Assembly (NCBI GenBank): GCA_003523055.1
Contig: DPHC01000014.1
Span: 15,778-42,366 of the forward strand
Length of the DNA: 26,589 bases
Reading direction: 5' to 3'
Origin: Dehalococcoidia bacterium
GTDB taxonomy: Bacteria > Chloroflexota > Dehalococcoidia > Lucifugimonadales > UBA3495
Below, in pieces: positions 22,871 through 26,589 of this stretch. The position numbers and the translations under genes are program-made. How positions within the stretch are numbered: the stretch's first letter is position 1; every line of letters starts with the position of its first letter. The notes beneath the pieces were generated by a model that saw only the letters and a list, made by a program, of their open reading frames with translations, had not been told where the DNA came from and did no database searches.

Positions 22871-23302
22871 CTATCCTCCCATTAGAGTTCCAATCCGGTC
22901 TCTGTAAACAATCTTAGTCGGGATTGGTAATTTATATGATGCTAGTCTTAAGGCTGCTTCAGCTTCTGCTTTAGGAACGCCTGATACTTCGAATAGAATT
23001 TTACCTGGTCTAACTACAGCTGCCCAATATTCATTAGCAGCCTTACCGCCACCCATGCGAACTTCAGCTGGTTTTTTAGATACAGGTTTGTCAGGGAAGG
23101 CTCTTATGAACACTTTCCCTCCACGATTGAGTTTTCTAGTTATAGCTATTCTAGCAGATTCGATTTGTCTGGCAGTAATCCAGTCGGCTGCCATGGCTTT
23201 TAAACCGTACTCACCGAAAGACACTGTACTGCCAGTTACAGCAGCTCCACATCTTCTACCACGGAATGCTTTTCGAAATTTAGTCCTTTTTGGTTGTAAC
23301 AT
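22871..23302 (-). CDS. rplP: 50S ribosomal protein L16
   Basis: L16 lies close to the A-site tRNA elbow in the large subunit. Recognised by MLQPKRTKFRKAFRGR (1-16), FGEYGLKA, ARQIESARIAI, GGKVFIRAFPDKPVSKKPAEVRMGGGK and the end. Length 143. Its ATG overlaps the rpsC stop by one base (TAATG). Confidence 0.98.
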   Translation of the reverse strand: MLQPKRTKFRKAFRGRRCGAAVTGSTVSFGEYGLKAMAADWITARQIESARIAITRKLNRGGKVFIRAFPDKPVSKKPAEVRMGGGKAANEYWAAVVRPGKILFEVSGVPKAEAEAALRLASYKLPIPTKIVYRDRIGTLMGG

Positions 23303-24090
23303 TATTGATTCTCCGGTGCTTCAGGTTTTTCGGCTTCTTCTACTAGCTCACCGTATTCGTTCAAATTAACTCCCAAGTCGGCTGCGCTAGTCGGCGTAAC
23401 ATTCAATTCGATTGTTTCCAATTCTTCTTCAGGCTGACGTTCTTTCAAAGAAGGAAGAATGTCGCCACTGTAGACCCAAACTTTTATTCCAACTACGCCC
23501 ATGGCAGTATAAGCTTCTGCAATAGAGAATTCCACATCAGCCCGGAGAGTATGCAAAGGCACACTGCCCATGACGAGTTTTTCCACTCTAGCTATTTCTG
23601 CTCCGCCAATTCTACCTTTGCAGTGGATTTTGACGCCTTTTGCTCCACCTTGCATACATCGTAAAGCGGCTTGTCTCATGGCCCGCCTGTAAGCAACTCG
23701 TCTTCCTAGAGCTTCAGCTATATTTTTCCCAATCAATACGGCGTTGACTTCAGGTTTTTCAACTTCTATTATATTCAATTGTATTCGTTTACCAGCTACT
23801 CCTTCTAATTTTCCACGAAGGCTTTTAACACGATCTCCATCTCGACCAATTAGTATTCCTGGCCTAGCGGTATGTATGTTTATAGTTCCATCTTGAGATC
23901 CTCTGTCTATTTCCACTCTGGAAATACCGGCATCAGAGAAAGACTTATACTCGTTTTTTACTATTTCTCTTATCCGCAAGTCTTCTTTAACCTGCGCGCT
24001 ATACCCACGGGCCCCTTGGCTATACCAATGAGCTTTCCAATCTTTTATTATCCCTAATCTAAATCCTAATGGATGAGTCTTCTGGCCCAT
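23302..24090 (-). CDS. rpsC: 30S ribosomal protein S3, with acidic C-terminal extension
   Basis: S3 lines the mRNA entry tunnel and has helicase activity with S4 and S5. It begins GQKTHPLGFRLGI and has a KH domain with the GRDG loop (82-85), then AMRQAALRCMQGGAKGVKIHCKGRIGGAEIAR (137-168) and IKVWVYSGD (202-210). Residues 217-262 form a strongly acidic tail (about 14 acidic to 3 basic residues), longer than in E. coli S3 (233 residues). Confidence 0.98.
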   Translation of the reverse strand: MGQKTHPLGFRLGIIKDWKAHWYSQGARGYSAQVKEDLRIREIVKNEYKSFSDAGISRVEIDRGSQDGTINIHTARPGILIGRDGDRVKSLRGKLEGVAGKRIQLNIIEVEKPEVNAVLIGKNIAEALGRRVAYRRAMRQAALRCMQGGAKGVKIHCKGRIGGAEIARVEKLVMGSVPLHTLRADVEFSIAEAYTAMGVVGIKVWVYSGDILPSLKERQPEEELETIELNVTPTSAADLGVNLNEYGELVEEAEKPEAPENQ

Positions 24091-24092
24091 TA

Positions 24093-24440
24093 TTAACTCC
24101 CCTCTCCAATTTGGTTAACTATTACAGTTATGTGGCTTGATGGTTTGGTGATTCGTCCGATTCTTCCTCGGGCTCTAGGACGAAATCTTTTCAGTGGCTT
24201 AGCCTGATTAGCAAATATTTGCGTTATTTTTAATTGCCTTCTATCCATCATCATGTTATTTTCGGCATTTGCAACAGCAGATTTAACTACTTTAGATATG
24301 ACCTTTGCCCATGGTGACGTTAAAAACTGTAATGTTGTTAAAGCAGTATCAACTTGTTGTCCTTTAACTAAATCCATCATAGGGCGGAGTCTTTTAACAG
24401 ATGCTCCAATTGATTTTTGTGTCGCTTTTACTTCTGGCAT
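24093..24440 (-). CDS. rplV: 50S ribosomal protein L22
   Basis: L22 lines the peptide exit tunnel; its beta-hairpin forms the constriction. Recognised by IGASVKRLRPMMDLVKGQQVDTALTTLQF, VVKSAVANAENN and the loop PLKRFRPRARGRIGRITKPSSHITVIV. Length 115. It is located between rpsC and rpsS with gaps of 2 and 1 nt. Confidence 0.98.
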   Translation of the reverse strand: MPEVKATQKSIGASVKRLRPMMDLVKGQQVDTALTTLQFLTSPWAKVISKVVKSAVANAENNMMMDRRQLKITQIFANQAKPLKRFRPRARGRIGRITKPSSHITVIVNQIGEGS

Positions 24441-24441
24441 T

Positions 24442-24729
24442 TTATCTTACTACCCTAGTTGTTCGTTCGGATCTGGCTACGTGCCCCCTGTAAGTTCTAG
24501 TTGGAGCAAATTCGCCCAGTCTGTGCTCTACCATGTTCTCACTGATGAACACAGGTATGTGACGTCTTCCATCGTGTACCCCTATGGTCAACCCAACCAT
24601 TTCAGGCATTATCATGGAAGCTCGAGACCAAGTTCTGATCACGCCATTCTCACCAGATTCTTGCATTTTATTTACTTTGACCATCAATTTGGCATCCACA
24701 AATGGTCCTTTTTTAATAGATCGTGACAT
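24442..24729 (-). CDS. rpsS: 30S ribosomal protein S19
   Basis: S19 is in the small-subunit head next to S13. Recognised by RSIKKGPFVDAKLM (3-16), TWSRASMIMPEMVGLTIGVHDGRRHIPVFI and the end LGEFAPTRTYRGH. Length 95. Its ATG overlaps the rplB stop by one base (TAATG). Confidence 0.98.
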   Translation of the reverse strand: MSRSIKKGPFVDAKLMVKVNKMQESGENGVIRTWSRASMIMPEMVGLTIGVHDGRRHIPVFISENMVEHRLGEFAPTRTYRGHVARSERTTRVVR

Positions 24730-25559
24730 TATCGTTTACGTCCTCTTACGATGAATTTACTGGATCCTTTATTTTTCCTCCGGGTTTTGTATCCTAATGT
24801 AGGTTTGCCCCAAGGAGATTTTGGACCAGGCATACCTATAGGTGATCTGCCTTCACCACCACCGTGCGGGTGGTCTACCGGGTTCATTGCTACGCCTCTG
24901 ACTTTAGGTCTTCTACCTAATCTTCTTTTTGCTCCAGCTTTACCAAGGTTTTCATTCTTGTGCTCTTGGTTTGAGAGTTGACCCATAGTAGCTCTGCACT
25001 CTAATAATACTCTTCTCATTTCTCCTGAGGGTAGTCGTATTAATACGTAACGACCTTCTCTGGAAAGAACTTGGGCGGAACTGCCCGCGCTTCTAACCAT
25101 TTGGCCGCCCTTACCAGGAGTTAGTTCTATATTGTGAACTACGCTTCCAGTGGGTATGTTTCTTAATGGCAAGCTGCTACCAACTGTTGGATCTGCTTCT
25201 GGTCCTGATTTGACAGTGGCGCCTACGGTCAATCCTATGGGGGCTAAAATATAAGTCTTTTGCCCATCTAGGTATTTTAATAACGCTATACGGGTAGTTC
25301 TATTAGGATCATATTCTATGCTGGCTACTATTGCCGGAACTCCATCTTTTCTTCTTTTAAAGTCAATTACCCTGTACATTCTTTTTGGTCCGCCGCCTCT
25401 ACCCCTGGTTGTCATACGGCCACGGTTGTTTCGTCCACCAGTTTTTCGCAATGGTTCTAACAGTGATTTCTCAGGTCGTTTAGTTGTTATGTCGTCGAAG
25501 TTTGGGGTGACGGCATTACGCATACCTGGAGTTATAGGTTTAAGATGTTTTAGTGGCAT
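24729..25559 (-). CDS. rplB: 50S ribosomal protein L2
   Basis: L2 lies near the peptidyl transferase centre and helps subunit joining. Recognised by GRNNRGRMTTRGRGGGPKRMYRVIDFKR (42-69), IEYDPNRTTRIALL, and the C-terminal GVAMNPVDHPHGGGEGR with its conserved His. Length 276 residues. Confidence 0.99.
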   Translation of the reverse strand: MPLKHLKPITPGMRNAVTPNFDDITTKRPEKSLLEPLRKTGGRNNRGRMTTRGRGGGPKRMYRVIDFKRRKDGVPAIVASIEYDPNRTTRIALLKYLDGQKTYILAPIGLTVGATVKSGPEADPTVGSSLPLRNIPTGSVVHNIELTPGKGGQMVRSAGSSAQVLSREGRYVLIRLPSGEMRRVLLECRATMGQLSNQEHKNENLGKAGAKRRLGRRPKVRGVAMNPVDHPHGGGEGRSPIGMPGPKSPWGKPTLGYKTRRKNKGSSKFIVRGRKR

Positions 25560-25562
25560 TTT

Positions 25563-25847
25563 TTAAAATCCCTCGTAGACTTCAATTCTGTCGCCAGGTT
25601 TTAAAGTTACTATAGCTTTTTTTGTATCAGGCATTTTTTTCATTTTAATACCGAATCTTTTTCTTTTACCAGGTAGTTTTGTGATGTTTACTCGCTGTAC
25701 AGTCACTCCGAATTCTGTCTCAATTGCTTGCTTAACTAATGTCTTATTAGCTTTCATTGCTACTTCAAATGAGTATACTCCTGATTCTTGTAACAGAGTA
25801 CTTTTCTCAGTTATTGATGGTCGTAATAGTACGTTGTGTAAGTTCAT
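25563..25847 (-). CDS. rplW: 50S ribosomal protein L23
   Basis: L23 forms the docking site for trigger factor and SRP at the tunnel exit. Recognised by LLRPSITEKSTLL (7-19), YSFEVAMKANKTLVKQAIE and VNITKLPGK. Length 94. Gaps of 3 nt to rplB and 5 nt to rplD. Confidence 0.97.
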   Translation of the reverse strand: MNLHNVLLRPSITEKSTLLQESGVYSFEVAMKANKTLVKQAIETEFGVTVQRVNITKLPGKRKRFGIKMKKMPDTKKAIVTLKPGDRIEVYEGF

Positions 25848-25852
25848 GCTGA

Positions 25853-26524
25853 TTACCCTTTTCTCTCTGCGTTAGCTATCTTGTTAAGGCCTCTTACAAT
25901 GTCACTTGATAGCAATTCCTGCGCTGATAACAGTGCGTCTTTTGTAATGACCACGGTTTTCTTACTAATTATTTCGTTGGCGTTAATTTGATTAACTGGC
26001 AACGTCCATACCTTAGGCACATTTTTCCCGGACTGGTACACGTTAGGACTACTGTGTTCAGTCACAATTAGGCATGATCCGGTTATTTGCAGTTGGGATA
26101 ATAATGACACCATAGATTTTGTTTTACCGTCAAGCTCTGAGAATGAGTCTATGCAGATTAATCCGCCTGTACGCACTCTTTCAGACAAAATACATCTCAA
26201 TGCATCTCTGCGGTTACGTTTATTTATTTTTTGGCGAAAATCTCTAGGATGCGGACCAAATACTACTCCACCGTGTCTCCATTGTGGAGATCTGATGCTA
26301 CCCTGACGAGCTCGCCCAGTATGTTTTTGTATCCACGGTTTACGTCCGCCACCAGAAACCTGAGCTCTAGTTTTTGTACTAGCAGTTCCTTGTCGTTGGT
26401 TGGCTTGGTACGATACTATAACTTGGTGAATCAAAGATTTATTCAATGGGACATCAAACACATTCTCGTCAATGTCCACAGTCCCTATGTTGTCACCATT
26501 TTGATTTTTTATTTCAATATTCAT
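25853..26524 (-). CDS. rplD: 50S ribosomal protein L4
   Basis: L4 reaches into the exit tunnel and in E. coli represses the S10 operon. Recognised by VSYQANQRQGTASTKTRAQVSGGGRKPWIQKHTGRARQGS as a series of conserved blocks (38-77) and SPQWRHGGVVFGPHPRDF. Length 223. Start ATG at 26524, 18 nt after the rplC stop. Confidence 0.97.
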   Translation of the reverse strand: MNIEIKNQNGDNIGTVDIDENVFDVPLNKSLIHQVIVSYQANQRQGTASTKTRAQVSGGGRKPWIQKHTGRARQGSIRSPQWRHGGVVFGPHPRDFRQKINKRNRRDALRCILSERVRTGGLICIDSFSELDGKTKSMVSLLSQLQITGSCLIVTEHSSPNVYQSGKNVPKVWTLPVNQINANEIISKKTVVITKDALLSAQELLSSDIVRGLNKIANAERKG

Positions 26525-26542
26525 CGTTACTCAATCTACTAA

Positions 26543-26589
26543 TTAGTCTTCTTTGTTAGGTTCTTCTTCAGTTGTTTCTTCAGCTACTG
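26543..26589 (-). CDS. rplC: Tail of 50S ribosomal protein L3 (cut by window edge)
   Basis: Only the last 14 codons before a TAA at 26543-26545 are inside the window: VAEETTEEEPNKED. Identity as rplC rests on position, because L3 precedes L4 in this operon almost universally; the L3 core is outside. The acidic tail is not part of the usual L3 C-terminus, and its AEETTEEE repeats the end of RpoA. Confidence 0.7.
   Translation of the reverse strand, partial: VAEETTEEEPNKED

Overview
This window looks like the chromosome of an AT-rich, free-living bacterium. The gene set and order fit Chloroflexota, probably a marine SAR202-like or other Dehalococcoidia lineage. That assignment is an inference from the long S10-spc-alpha ribosomal run next to a mtnA-mtnP-rhodanese-ahcY-metK block, the single-chain ETF and the low GC; no marker search could be run. 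There are no tRNA or rRNA genes, CRISPR arrays, insertion sequences or phage genes. Nearly every base is accounted for by densely packed genes. The largest non-coding stretches are 1963-2134 and 3068-3243, and both carry recognisable regulatory signals.

Layout. (a) 106-1962, minus strand: an electron-transfer flavoprotein with its beta and alpha subunits joined in one polypeptide. (b) 1963-2134: a divergent promoter region with a 9-bp inverted repeat. (c) 2135-3067, plus: a ketopantoate-reductase-family oxidoreductase. (d) 3072-3243: a near-consensus promoter, an untranslated leader of about 135 nt and a strong intrinsic terminator ending directly before the ribosome binding site of mtnA, which is the layout of an attenuator or riboswitch. 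(e) 3244-8037, plus: a SAM-cycle operon of mtnA, mtnP, a rhodanese, ahcY and metK, followed by a phosphohexomutase (8122-9540) and a CcdA-like membrane thiol transporter (9533-10399). (f) 10402-26589, minus: the universal ribosomal superoperon, read from right to left as rplC (tail only)-rplD-rplW-rplB-rpsS-rplV-rpsC-rplP-rpmC-rpsQ-rplN-rplX-rplE-rpsN-rpsH-rplF-rplR-rpsE-rpmD-rplO-secY-adk-map-infA-rpmJ-rpsM-rpsK-rpsD-rpoA-rplQ-truA-rplM-rpsI. Its promoter lies beyond the right edge. The two large units converge with only two bases between their stop codons.

How the genes work together. MetK makes SAM; AhcY clears the S-adenosylhomocysteine left by methylation; MtnP and MtnA process the methylthioadenosine left by polyamine-type reactions. 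The minus-strand operon builds most of the ribosomal proteins plus RNA polymerase alpha, SecY, IF-1, adenylate kinase and methionine aminopeptidase.

The most striking feature is the rpmD gene (18535-18981). Ribosomal protein L30 is followed, after a low-complexity linker, by a complete second copy of the RNA polymerase alpha C-terminal domain, and most of the residues that contact UP-element DNA in E. coli alpha are kept. An L30-alphaCTD fusion encoded in the same operon as rpoA is the best candidate here for an undescribed system linking transcription and translation. Next in interest are the mtnA leader, a nearly identical acidic Thr/Glu tail on both RpoA and the predicted L3, and two long perfect palindromes inside mtnP and rpsK.
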